Source: Pratylenchus scribneri (lineage: Eukaryota; Nematoda; Chromadorea; Rhabditida; Pratylenchidae). Taken from it: a DNA stretch of 64,000 nucleotides. Below are positions 54,501 to 64,000 of this stretch, piece after piece. The position numbers and the translations under genes were made by a program. The stretch is from contig JAQSEB010000033.1 of the NCBI GenBank assembly GCA_030063045.1, forward strand, positions 2,728,001 to 2,792,000. Reading direction: 5' to 3'. Position 1 is the first letter of the stretch. Each line of letters starts with the position of its first letter. The notes under the pieces were generated by a model. The model was given only the letters and a program-made list of their open reading frames with translations, did no database searches and was not told the origin of the DNA.

Positions 54501-56011
54501 ATTTAAGAAAAGAAATTTTTTCTAAAAATTCAAAGATCAAAGTGGCTGCTCTTAAGGAAATTAAAGGACAAGGAATTTTAGGCTTATTAGCCAGTTCTAA
54601 AACCGATTTAGTCCTATGAATCATTAGTATAAATTTCAAAGATCAGTCCTTATCTAGGTGAAATTTTTACTAATAAGAAGAATAGCCCTAATAACTGACT
54701 GACAATGAGTGAGTTTTAATTTTTGCCAGAATTTTTTTTTTGCTAGGGAAAAATTTTGTTTCCTAAAGATTTATATTTTTTTTTTTGCAAACCATCGGTA
54801 GAGGTAGAGCTCACTGACTGACTGAGATGCATCAATTGATCTATTGTTTACTTTGGTTTGGCCAAAATTCAATATAATAAACGGTCTTAACCCCCTATAT
54901 TGTTTTTTTTTGGTTTAAAACTCTTAGTTTTGAGCCAAATCTCAACAATCTATGTGCAAATTGATGCGTCTCGAAGAGCTTTATCGAAAGGTATAAAGTT
55001 TAGTGAGTCTAAGATTAAGTGCTAAAAAGTTATTAAACTTTCGGCAAAAAATGTCACTCATTTGGCAATCCTTTATTCCATGAAAGGTGGTAAAAGGAAA
55101 GAATATTATTACGGACAAACGCCGTAAAACAACAGCTACTAAATTCCCGTATAATTCTATTGGAATTGATGTGCGCGAGGTGAATGAAAAGGGCAACGGA
55201 AATGGCCATTGGAATTGGATGAATAAAAAGTTGGATGAATGAATGGGATGAGGTGCGGGATATTTTGCGTCATCCAAGGGGGCATAATGGATGGGCAAAA
55301 TATAATAGTTGGTTGAATGAATGGAATAATGAAGTGGCCGACAAAAATATGCGTGGAATTTATCCATTCATTCAGTCATTTACGCCCCCTCCACCCGTCC
55401 GCCAAAATTTGAATGTGCAAATTGGCCCATTTGAATGGATGTGGCCAACATTTGTCTCATCAAAAAATGTTTTTCCCTCCTTGTCTTCCCGCCGGTTATC
55501 CATCAAAATGGGGAATATATGTCTGGAAGGAAGGGGGCATTTTCATGAGAATTGACAAAGTGCCCAAAAATATTGGCACAAATTTGGGAATGTTTCTATT
55601 TTTGTGAACACACAATTCCCATTTATCCAATTAGTAATTGGTCAGCTAATATTCAAGAGAAGAGAGGACAAAAATGGAGAATTTGGCCTTTCCTAAAGCG
55701 GAATTGACCTATAAAATGGAGATAAAAATATGTTTTTAAATATTCGTTCCACATTGAAAAATTCTTATTTAAGCCAGATTACCGAAATATTTTATGATAA
55801 AATATATGGCTTAATTTATTAAAAAGAACTTGAAGCTCAATTTGATTTGAATAAAAAGGAATCATTTTTATTGGGTACAAGAAGCCTAAAAAATTGGGAA
55901 AATGAAGGTAAAAAAAATGCGGAATTATTTAAAATTATTTAAGCATTTTTGGAATATTTTGATTATTGAAAGAAATGAGGAAATTGTGGTGTTTGGAATG
56001 CAAAATTCATT
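51593..56011. other. Gene-poor spacer upstream of flp-21
   Basis: About 4.4 kb with no gene I can support. It contains a 24-C run (52065-52088), a hairpin GATCTGGACCT/AGGTCCAGATC (52200-52230), a family-C-like segment near 54840-54990 and overlapping ORFs without splice or family support (for example minus 53881-54315, plus 55235-55555). It may be regulatory DNA of flp-21. Confidence 0.4.
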
Positions 56012-59000
56012 TCAGCAAAATGCATCGGCCATAAAGAGGCAACAAAGGCCAATGGAGGCAATGGCCAACAGGGAATGGACGGCCATTCGAATTATCAACT
56101 TTTCCTGCACCACCTACGCATTTATATTAAGGGAACTTATTTTTGTCAAGGAATTTAATGCTATATTTATGATTTGCACAAAAAAAAGCTTAGGAGAAAG
56201 AATTCTCTTTGTTCAAAAAATTTCTAATTAAATTTTTAAAGCATTTTGAGGCCATTTTATAAAAATGCACAAAGATAGCAAAATGTCTAGGCTAATTTGA
56301 TTGGATTATAGGATGGATGGAAGTTCTTTTTGAAGGGAACAAAGAAATAGGAAGTGTGGCAATGGTTGAATGGGCCAAAATTGATGCGGATACGTAATAC
56401 ATGATTGAAAATGGATGGAAAAGAAATTTTCCTTTACTCACAAGAGAGTGGGAATTAATCTAGACGAAAACACAAAACAGGCGGAATTATTCTAAATGAA
56501 AACACAAACGGGCGGAATTATTCTAAGCGAAAACACAAACAGGAGGAATTATTCTAAGCGAAAACACAAAATAGGCGGAATTATTCTAAGCGAAAAAAAA
56601 TAGGCGGAATTATTCTAAGCGAAAACAAAAAACAGGCGGAATTATTCTAAGGCAAAAACACAAACAGGCGGAATTATTCTAAGCGAAAACACAAAACAGG
56701 CGGAATTATTCTAAGCGAAAACACAAAACAGTCGGAATTATTCTAAGCGAAAACACAAAACAGGCGGAATTATTCTAAGCGAAAACACAAAACAGTCGGA
56801 ATTATTCTAAGTGAAAACACAAAGAGACGGAACATGATAATTAGGCAAATTCATTTTTTATTCAGTCATATTTTATGAATGTATGGACAAAACACAAAAA
56901 TGACCTCAAAATGTCTTATTTTTAGCTCAGTCAGATTAATTTGTGAATGAATCCAAAGTGCCATTTCTAACAGAATGTTCACATTTTGAAGAAAAGAAAT
57001 ATTTACAACAAATTTCCTTCTGGAACATCTGCCATTCATCATTTTAAAACAAATTTTGACCCTTTTTGATTCAGCAATTTCTTCCTCAACCAAAATTCAC
57101 CTGCTCAACGGGCCAATCCAAATATGGGAATGAAAAATCCAATTGGCGTTCACAATGCGCGTAGGCCCATTCCGGGTAATGGCAAAATCTGTGGAATGCC
57201 AAAGGAAGTAAAAATATTTTTTGTTTTTGCTTTTTTATTTTTTTGCTTTATTTTTGAGGAATTGCCATTTTGGGTAAGGCAAATTTAATTATTTTTTGGA
57301 AGGACCAAAAAGTTTTTGTTTTCGCCAATTTTCTGACATTAAAAAGGGTGTGGCCTAATAAGTGATGACATTTCTCTATTTAATTCATTTTAATTGAACT
57401 AAAAAATTTGTAAAATGGTCAGAAAAAACTATGGCTAAAAACAAAAAAATGGCCGATTTTGGCCAATTTTTCCGCCTTTTTTGATCAATGGCAAAAAAAT
57501 GACAGATGCTGGCCTATTTTGTCAATATTTTTGTCATAAATTTTAATGAAATTTCTAATCAAATCCATTCATTTTTTCTAACTAATTTATTCCAACTCAG
57601 AACTATAAAATGGAAACAAATTTGCTTAATTAAAAGCTAATAAAATGAAAAAAAAAATAATTTGATATACAAAATGCATTTTCCACTTATATGAATTATT
57701 AAAATTTTGGGCAAAAAATTCCCATTTTTATTTTATTTTTTCATTTTTCATCAAAAATTCATTCGTGAAAAGAATTCTATATAATAGCCAAAAAATGGAA
57801 ACTGACCGAAGCACACCCAACTCGGGGCTCTCACGACGTATCGCCGGATTCGGTGGCCGATCCAAAAGTAATGGAGGCCCCCTCAATTCGTTGGAAGGAT
57901 TCAAATTTGCCCAACAAATTATGGAAAATGTGGCCAATGCAACAAGCGCAGTGCCCAGGGCTGAGCCAACTGTCAATATTGAATTTGGGGGATTAATTGG
58001 ATTAAATCAAGAATTTTAGGTGAAATTATTAAAAAAAATTCATATTCTGCATCAATACTACATTATGGCTGTATGGGAGTTGAATGAAGTCAGCAGAGGA
58101 AAAATGACAAAATTAGAGAAAAAGCTAATAGTAAAGAAAGCAGGCAAAGAATAGGCAAACACTCCGGCTGATTGTGAATTTGGCCTCCGGTTAAGAGATA
58201 ACCATTTCCCATTTTTTTTGTTAGAACTACCGTATTTCGTCGAGAAATATACTGTAGTATAAAAATGCAAAAATATTTACCAGTCTGCTGGAAATAAAAC
58301 AATTTCATTGATTCGAACCCCGAACTAAATTTTGCAAAAAGTTAAGGTTCAGAAATTTTCAAAAAATTTTTTAAAATCTTCTAAAAGCCCTAGCCAGCCT
58401 AAATCTGCTGGTGGCACCATCATAGCAAAAATAGGGCCTATGGTGTATTTTCACCCAAATTTTTTATGCTCTGTCTACCAATGGCGAGAATTTGCCGAAG
58501 TGGATGGCCGGTTGGCGGCAATGGGAGGAGGGCAAATAAAAGGGAATAAATGCCGGCAATGGACAGCAAATGGACAAAAAAGAGTTGGCAGCAATATTGG
58601 CCATGGACGAGGGAAAGTAATAAAAGGGCCAATCCCAAGAGGAGATGCCAATGGGCAGAAGTTAGCCTGAAATTTTTTTTTATTATTTATCAATAATTAG
58701 GTAAATATTAAGGAAAATTTTTAAGATTTAGTTGGAGGACTGGATTTAAAGCTTTTAAACTTATTAGTACTGGAGTCGTCCTTTTGGCCATAGCTCATTA
58801 AGGAAGCTGCAAATTTTGAAAGGCGATATGCCATTTTAAAGACCTAAATGTCCTCTAAAAAGTAGCTTACTAATTTTTAAAAATTTAAAACGAATTGTAA
58901 AATAAGCAGCTTTTCCTCAAAAATGCGGGTTTATTATGCTCAAAGATATCTTAATTTATTTTAAAGAGATGGATTTCATAAAGTTAAAAAAGCCACTTTT

Positions 59001-61600
59001 TAGAGGATACTTTGAGCTTTCCATTGGTATATGGCATTCCTAAATAGATTCTTTCTTTTATGAGCAATGGCCAAAAGATAAAATAATATGGTTTAGAAAC
59101 CATCCTATTGAAGCTACTCTAATAGATTTTTAGCCTATAAGACAACAAGGAAGCAACCAATTGGTGAACACCATGTACTTTCCTGAAGCACCAAATCTGC
59201 CCTACAAGGCGGCTAATATATTATAATTTTTTGATAATTAAAATAAATAAACGTCTTTTCTCCCAAAAACCGCCAGTTTATATGTTCTTAAGATAATTGT
59301 GAATTTTTTAAATGATATTTTTAGCCATATTTTAGAGGATATTTAGAGCTTTTTATTGGCATATAGCCATCCCAGATTGGTTATTGCCTCGTTGAACTAT
59401 GGCCAAAATAATTAACCATATATTAAAAATGGCAGAGTCTTTTTTCCTACCGTAAAAATTGTGCCCTTTGGCAGTTTTATTCACTTTCCTCTTCACTCAT
59501 CAAAGGGGAGTCAATTTCCCCTACCGTAAACATTTTTTCCCTTTTAAGTAAATTCAATTATTCCCTCTCCATCTCCACCTGAAATGATTTGCCCTTGCCG
59601 AATATGTGAACAGCACGATGCCGGCACAAAACTGTGCCAAAGCACAAATTGCAATGATGGAAGCGATGAACATTTGGGCGGAATGCAAAGCCTCCGAATG
59701 GGGCGAATCGCTGATCCGTTCCAGCAAATATGATTGGAAATGGCCGAGTACACGTTCGCATTGTTGCTGAAAAAAAAATGATGTGGCATAGGATATTAAT
59801 AGAATATTGCCACAACGATTAAGAATTTGGCGAAAAGGAGAGAAAGATTTTTATCATTCTTTGAATTTTTTTTTATTTACTTTTCCTTTTTTCATCTATT
59901 TTTGTTCTTGATTTACAGTTTAAAGACTATTTTCGCTATCTCTGCAAGAAGCAGTGGGGTTACAAAATAATGCTATGCGAATTAAATCGCGAATCTTTTT
60001 TTTCTTTTGAATGGTGTCCTCACATCCGCGGATCGGATTTGAAAAGCATTTTGCAAAGTTGTTTTGGATTATTTAATTTATTGCTAATTATGATGAATTA
60101 TATCGAAAAGAAAAATTATTATATGTTAATTAAGATGCATTTAGTCGGGACTATGCCGTAATTGGATTTGAATAAGGGGATTAAACAAACGATTTTTCCG
60201 CCAATTTCTAAATAAAAATAAAGGTTCTTCATTCAAAAATCTATTCATCCATACATATTATTTCTTCTTTTCTACAGTTAAATACCATCAAAAATATATC
60301 CACCTGTTTTGTTGCAGTTCGATTCAACAATCCAGCACAAAAGCTTATTTGTCCACCGGCCATTTTCACTGTGAAGGAAAAAAAATTAATATCAAAATTA
60401 AGTATTCCAATTTAGGATGGCCATAAATTAAAGCGAAAAATGCCTTTGGGCAATATGTTAGAATCCCCAATTGTAGATTTTTTAAAATATTCCTATGGTA
60501 GACACAATTTTGTTGAATATTCTTAAATTACCTCGTCGAAGGCAAATGGCCTCAGCCGTTGAGGTCAATGAGAGGAAAAAGGCGAACAATGTGGACAAAA
60601 ATTGGAGGAACAATTCACATCTACACAAATTCAAATAAATTTTGGTATTCAATTTTGAATTTGACTTGTTCGGAAAGTCAAGCAATAGGGCATAGACAGA
60701 GGTGATTGCGGCCGAAATGCCGCACCAAAATGCCAAATAGAAATGTGCGTATGGAAGGCAGAGGAACACATGGGCCAATCCAACAGTGAATTCCAACTAA
60801 ACAAAAATGGAGGGGAATGGGTTCCTTTTTGGGCTACTTCCAAAATATCTTATATTTACCGTACATATATAACCTCTATTTTAGAACCCTTCTCAATATT
60901 AATTCCACCAGTTCCCACTGCTTTGCGGACCACAGTTCATAGCAGGACCAAAAATTATAGCCACGTACTTAATTTCGGTACAAAAAAGGAAGCTCTTCAT
61001 TCAAATAATTTTTTGGGAAATTGTTTTTTTTGGGCAAACTGACGAAACAGCCTGGAGCTGAAGATGGTAAAGCTGGAGTGGCATTGTTTATAGGATATTA
61101 TATTAAGCACAAAATTAGCTACAAAATGACATCAAAAGGTTTGACAAATTTTGAGTATTCACCGAATTATGGTCAAAAAACCGTTGGTTTAATTAAAAAT
61201 AGTGTTTTGGGCTGTCTTTTGACCATAACTCGGTGAAAACTCGATATTTGCCAATGTCGTTGATGTCATTTTGTAGCTAATTTTATGCCTAATAATATCC
61301 TATAAACAATGCTACTCCAGCTTTACCACCTTCAGCTCCAGAGACCGTTTCGCCCGCAATGGTCGCAGTACGAAACTTACAAAGGCAAGAAGGCCCAGCA
61401 GCGGGTATAATGTCCAAATTATGCCAATCACTTGCATTTTTATTTAATTTTTTTTATTATTTGTATACTATTTTTCTTTTCGAAGTTCAATCTAAAAATG
61501 ATGCGGAAATTTTGGACTTACAATTTTTCAGCCTTTTGACCACTTTTGGGTCCCAACGGAATTTCAATTTGCCATTTTTGGGCGGATAAAATTGTCTCAT
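56012..61600 (-). CDS. Novel polytopic membrane protein with two tandem four-TM modules
   Basis: Ten exons on the minus strand: 61600-61522, 61430-61381, 60796-60666, 60620-60532, 60368-60304, 59766-59579, 58666-58479, 57969-57807, 57188-57101, 56104-56012. Every junction is GT-AG with matching phase, giving 377 residues. About eight hydrophobic helices: LIGIIWTLYPLLGLLAFLEF, YLAFWCGISAAITSVYALLL, LFLQFLSTLFAFFLSLTSTA, FIASIIAICALAQFCAGIVL, HLLLGLALLLLSLVHG, FFVHLLSIAGIYSLLFALL, SALGTALVALATFSIICWAN and HSLLAIASIGLCCLFM. Each half shows TM-TM-TM, then a longer polar loop with paired Cys (SFCAGLLNRT...QCERVL in the first; RFCHYPEWAYAHCERQL in the second), then a TM. This suggests an internal duplication. 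The topology recalls MS4A/tetraspan-like proteins but no family is recognised. The last exons depend on the CG|GTCAGT donor at 57806; reading on would instead stop at 57728. Confidence 0.65.
56463..56832 (-). repeat. Dispersed 32-bp satellite, array A6 (inverted), intron 9 of the 8-TM gene
   Basis: About 12 units as reverse complement (CAGGCGGAATTATTCTAAGC core). It is the only array in the opposite orientation. Confidence 0.9.
58250..58420 (-). mobile_element. tRNA-derived SINE copy (S6), degenerate, intron 7 of the 8-TM gene
   Basis: 'ttgattcgaaccccgaacta' keeps the B-box region and 'ccctagccagcctaaat' the distal end. The only copy right of 10 kb. Confidence 0.45.
58780..59064. mobile_element. 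Foldback MITE M1, copy j (intron 6 of the 8-TM gene)
   Basis: 'ccttttggccatagctcatt', 'aggcgatatgccattttaaa', 'taaatgtcctctaaaaagta' with right arm 'gccactttttagaggatact'. Confidence 0.7.
59133..59410. mobile_element. Foldback MITE M1, copy k (diverged, same intron)
   Basis: 'aacaaggaagcaaccaattg' at the left and 'gattggttattgcctcgttg' at the right; the interior is strongly diverged. It lies 70 bp from copy j. Confidence 0.5.
61044..61346. mobile_element. Palindromic foldback element P2 (intron 2 of the 8-TM gene)
   Basis: Left 'ctggagctgaagatggtaaa', 'gtggcattgtttataggata' mirrored by right 'tatcctataaacaatgctac' and 'tttaccaccttcagctccag'. Internal arms 'agctacaaaatgacatc' / 'gatgtcattttgtagct' also pair. 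About 300 bp, no ORF. Confidence 0.75.
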
Positions 61601-63057
61601 TTCTCTTTTCCCATTTATTTGGAAAAATTTGTTTCTTTGCTTGTCGGAAAAAATATTCACATAAATAAAGAAAATTTTAATAGATTTTTATGGCCAAATT
61701 GGCCAGAAAATATTATGGCCTAAAATGGTAACAATTTATTCTATTTTTTTCGGAGAATTTTTTCATTGGAAAAAAATGATGGCAAATTCATTCAAATATT
61801 CAAAAATAAATTTAATAAAAAATACAAAAAAAATCTTTAAAATGATTCAATTTTTAATTCTTTTTGAGGGGAAAAAGTTTTGGGGGTAAAAGTTTTTTTC
61901 TGGGTGGAGGGAAGTTTTTTTGTGGGAAAAAATAGCATGTATAAAATAATTCAAATTTTGATTAATTAAAACTGTCATTTTTATTCAAATTTTTTCATAT
62001 CAAAATTATTATTTTTTTAAATGTTAATTATGTGGTCAACAAGCATCCACTTTTTTGAATCTCAATTTTGCATGGCCTTAAATATTCATTCCGGACAAAA
62101 TAAATTCAAATTTTAATTCATTTTTTTAATTCCAAATAAACAATTTAAAATTGACAATGAGAGTGCGATGAAGTTGGCACACAGTTAGTTCCCTGCTGAT
62201 AAAATACATGTAAAATATAAAATAGAGCACAAATTGATATATAAAAACATTATAGTGAAAGTTTAAAGAAACAATACAAAAAAAAAAAAAAAAACAATGA
62301 GAATTGAAAGTTGGGTTGAATTGGAGGGGGAATGGTGGAATAATAAAAATCAATTTAAATTGTCCAAAATAATAACCATTTTTATTTTGAATTAAAATTT
62401 GGGAAAATTTTGAGCTTTTCAATATGTTAATAAAATGCCTATAATAAGGGCCTTTCCTATTTGTCCGACTGTACCCAAATTTTTGTGCCTCATAATCGGC
62501 CCGTCACCCTGCTATCAATCAAATATTTGCCTCAATCTGTCTTTTTTAAAAACAATTTTTTAAAAGAAGCTCAAACTCAAAGTCATTTTAGGATACCTAT
62601 ATAGGATTATGGCCTATTTTATGGCAAAAAATTTTAATTTTTTAACTAATATTTTGAACAATTTTCGTTGGTATTTTTCAAATAAATTTCGGGTATAATT
62701 TTCGAATTTTGAACTTAAACTGCATATAGGATATGGCCACATTTTTATGGCCAAAAATGGTAATTTTTAGCTAAATTTTTGGACAAATTTTGGTTAATCT
62801 TTCATGCCAATAAAATATAGGGAATATTTTTTTAATAAGCCTTTAAGTCATTTTAGGATCCCTAAAAGATTTGGCCAGATTTTATGGCCAGAAAATGTTA
62901 TATTTTTAAGCCAAAACTTTTGGACAATTTTCATTGATGTTTTTAGGTGACAATGAAATTCACAATAAGGAAAAGCGAATAAGAGAAAGGGAAATGGGAT
63001 TGTTGTCAAAAATTGGGCCCAATTTTTTGATGTATAATTTTACTCGTTCAGTGCCAA
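61601..63057. other. AT-rich spacer, right side
   Basis: Upstream of the 8-TM gene and downstream of the partial gene at 63058. Contains family E copy 4 (62448-62548), a 20-A tract near 62275-62294 and a degenerate repeat of 'cattttaggatacctatat' type near 62580-62900. No gene seen. Confidence 0.45.
62448..62548 (+). repeat. Family E 100-bp dispersed repeat (copy 4)
   Basis: 'gggcctttcctatttgtccg', 'actgtaccc', 'cccgtcaccctgctatcaat', 'caatctgtctttttt', the fullest plus-strand copy. Confidence 0.65.
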
Positions 63058-63312
63058 TCAATTTTGACTAGAATTTGAATTTGAAGAAGATGAAAGCAGC
63101 TTGAAAGCGTCGAACCATCCGCCTTGCAGCAAATTGAATGTGGAATTGTATTTTTGAATGGTGACCAAAAGGGTGGTTTGGTCATCGTCCACTTTGTTTT
63201 CATCCAACAATTCAGTGAATATTTTCTGGAAGAATATCCAGAATCGACGAATTACCCGATCATCGCCGGCCAAGAAGCCGCCGCTCACAACCGACCGTTG
63301 CTTTCGGTACAC
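63058..63312 (-). CDS. Last exon of an unknown gene, cut by the right edge
   Basis: A minus-strand reading frame begins directly after a 3' splice site TTTTTTCATAG (63313-63323) and runs 84 codons to a stop at 63058-63060. It contains VIRRFWIFFQKIFTELLDEN, QTTLLVTIQKYNSTFNLL and a Ser/Asn-rich end. Upstream exons should lie beyond 64000, because 63324-64000 shows only AT-rich DNA and an M1 foldback. No family recognised. Confidence 0.5.
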   Translation of the reverse strand: MYRKQRSVVSGGFLAGDDRVIRRFWIFFQKIFTELLDENKVDDDQTTLLVTIQKYNSTFNLLQGGWFDAFKLLSSSSNSNSSQN

Positions 63313-63744
63313 CTATGAAAAAATTGCATTTTAGTTTTAAACCATTTTTAATATTATATTTATTAATATTTTTTTTTTGGTAGCATTTTGATTTTTGACC
63401 TTGTTGAACACTGCTATTTTATTAAATTTAATTCTATTTTCGTTGAATATATAAAGAATATAAAAGAGAAAAAATTTATGAGTTCAACAATTTTTATGCC
63501 AATTTTACCAAAAAACTAATAAATAATATTTCTTATGTTAACGAATTCAAAGATAATATTAATATATTTCATTAACTTTTTTTTCCATATGTAAATTATT
63601 ATAAACATTTGCTTGCTTAATTTCTCGCATGAATTATGCGTTTTGGATTGATCCATGATTGTCAAATGCACAATTAAATTTGGGACAATTAGGCGAGCCT
63701 AATGCCAAGACCATTCTATAATATCAATCTGGTACCTAAGCCCA

Positions 63745-64000
63745 TTATTTTGGCCATATCTCGCCAAGGAATCGACCAATTTAGGAAGGCGATATGCCAT
63801 TTTAAAGCCCTAAATGTCCGCTAAAAAGTGGCATAACAAATTTTTTGAAATTTTAAAACAATTTGTAAATAAGCGGCTTTTCCTCAGAAGATTAGGGTTT
63901 ATTACACTCATCAAAGGCATGTAACTTTTTCCATTGTTGGATTCAATAAAATTTAAAATAGGCCAATTTGTAGAGGAAGGAAAGTTTTGGCTTTAAAATG
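63745..64000. mobile_element. Foldback MITE M1, copy l (cut by window end)
   Basis: 'tttggccatatctcgccaag', 'aggcgatatgccattttaaa', 'ctaaatgtccgctaaaaagt', then the start of the right arm at 63958-64000. Confidence 0.7.

Noticed and set aside
57765..58019. Plus-strand ORF starting METDRSTPNSGLSRR
   Set aside because: It is the antisense shadow of exon 8 of the 8-TM gene, whose minus-strand reading has a TM helix, splice sites and matching phases.

Overview
The window is nuclear DNA of a nematode. The genes are intron-rich with many 42-50 bp introns, AT-rich noncoding DNA, 3' splice sites of the TTTTCAG type directly upstream of start codons (as in spliced-leader trans-splicing), an FLP-21-type RFamide neuropeptide gene, a paired-class homeodomain gene closest to UNC-42/PROP1, and a neuronal-type globin with a long N-terminal extension. 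GC-AG introns are frequent. From memory, unverified, that has been reported for cyst nematodes (Globodera/Heterodera), so a plant-parasitic tylenchid is a reasonable guess but is not proven by the sequence. Exon models below were joined by hand. Every internal junction was checked for donor, acceptor and codon phase. Most genes close perfectly; exceptions are stated. 

Layout. 0-16 kb holds conserved housekeeping genes: ribonucleotide reductase small subunit (minus, cut by the left edge), divergent from DNA polymerase epsilon subunit 3 (POLE3), followed at about 160 bp by an EH-domain REPS-like gene (probable operon). An FUBP-like four-KH protein (minus) is divergent from CDC73/parafibromin (plus). 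16-24 kb: a globin gene (minus) and a secreted WAP-type Cys-rich gene (minus). 24-39 kb: three plus-strand secreted protein genes of unknown function. The first has a complete 5S rRNA gene inside an intron; the second is packed with foldback elements. 39-52 kb: the UNC-42/PROP1-like homeobox gene (plus), then flp-21 (minus, convergent). 56-61.6 kb: a ten-exon gene (minus) for an unrecognised 8-TM membrane protein built of two tandem four-TM modules. The right edge holds the last exon of an unknown minus-strand gene. 52-56 kb appears gene-free. 

Repeats. The noncoding DNA is full of dispersed families: (i) a 32-bp minisatellite in six separate arrays, mostly in introns or between convergent genes; (ii) a roughly 300-bp palindromic foldback MITE with about 12 copies, all right of 21.9 kb; (iii) a tRNA-like SINE with an exact B box (6 copies, mostly in the left introns); (iv) two hAT-like MITEs with 8-bp target duplications; (v) an 870-bp foldback and three single palindromic elements; (vi) a 100-bp conserved dispersed repeat (4 copies); (vii) a TTTAAACC-rich repeat. 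There is also a 36-bp tandem array of 19 near-perfect units, open on both strands. The genes are not one pathway. The clearest functional coupling is the RNR2/POLE3 pair, two DNA-replication genes sharing a short promoter with an E2F-like site.
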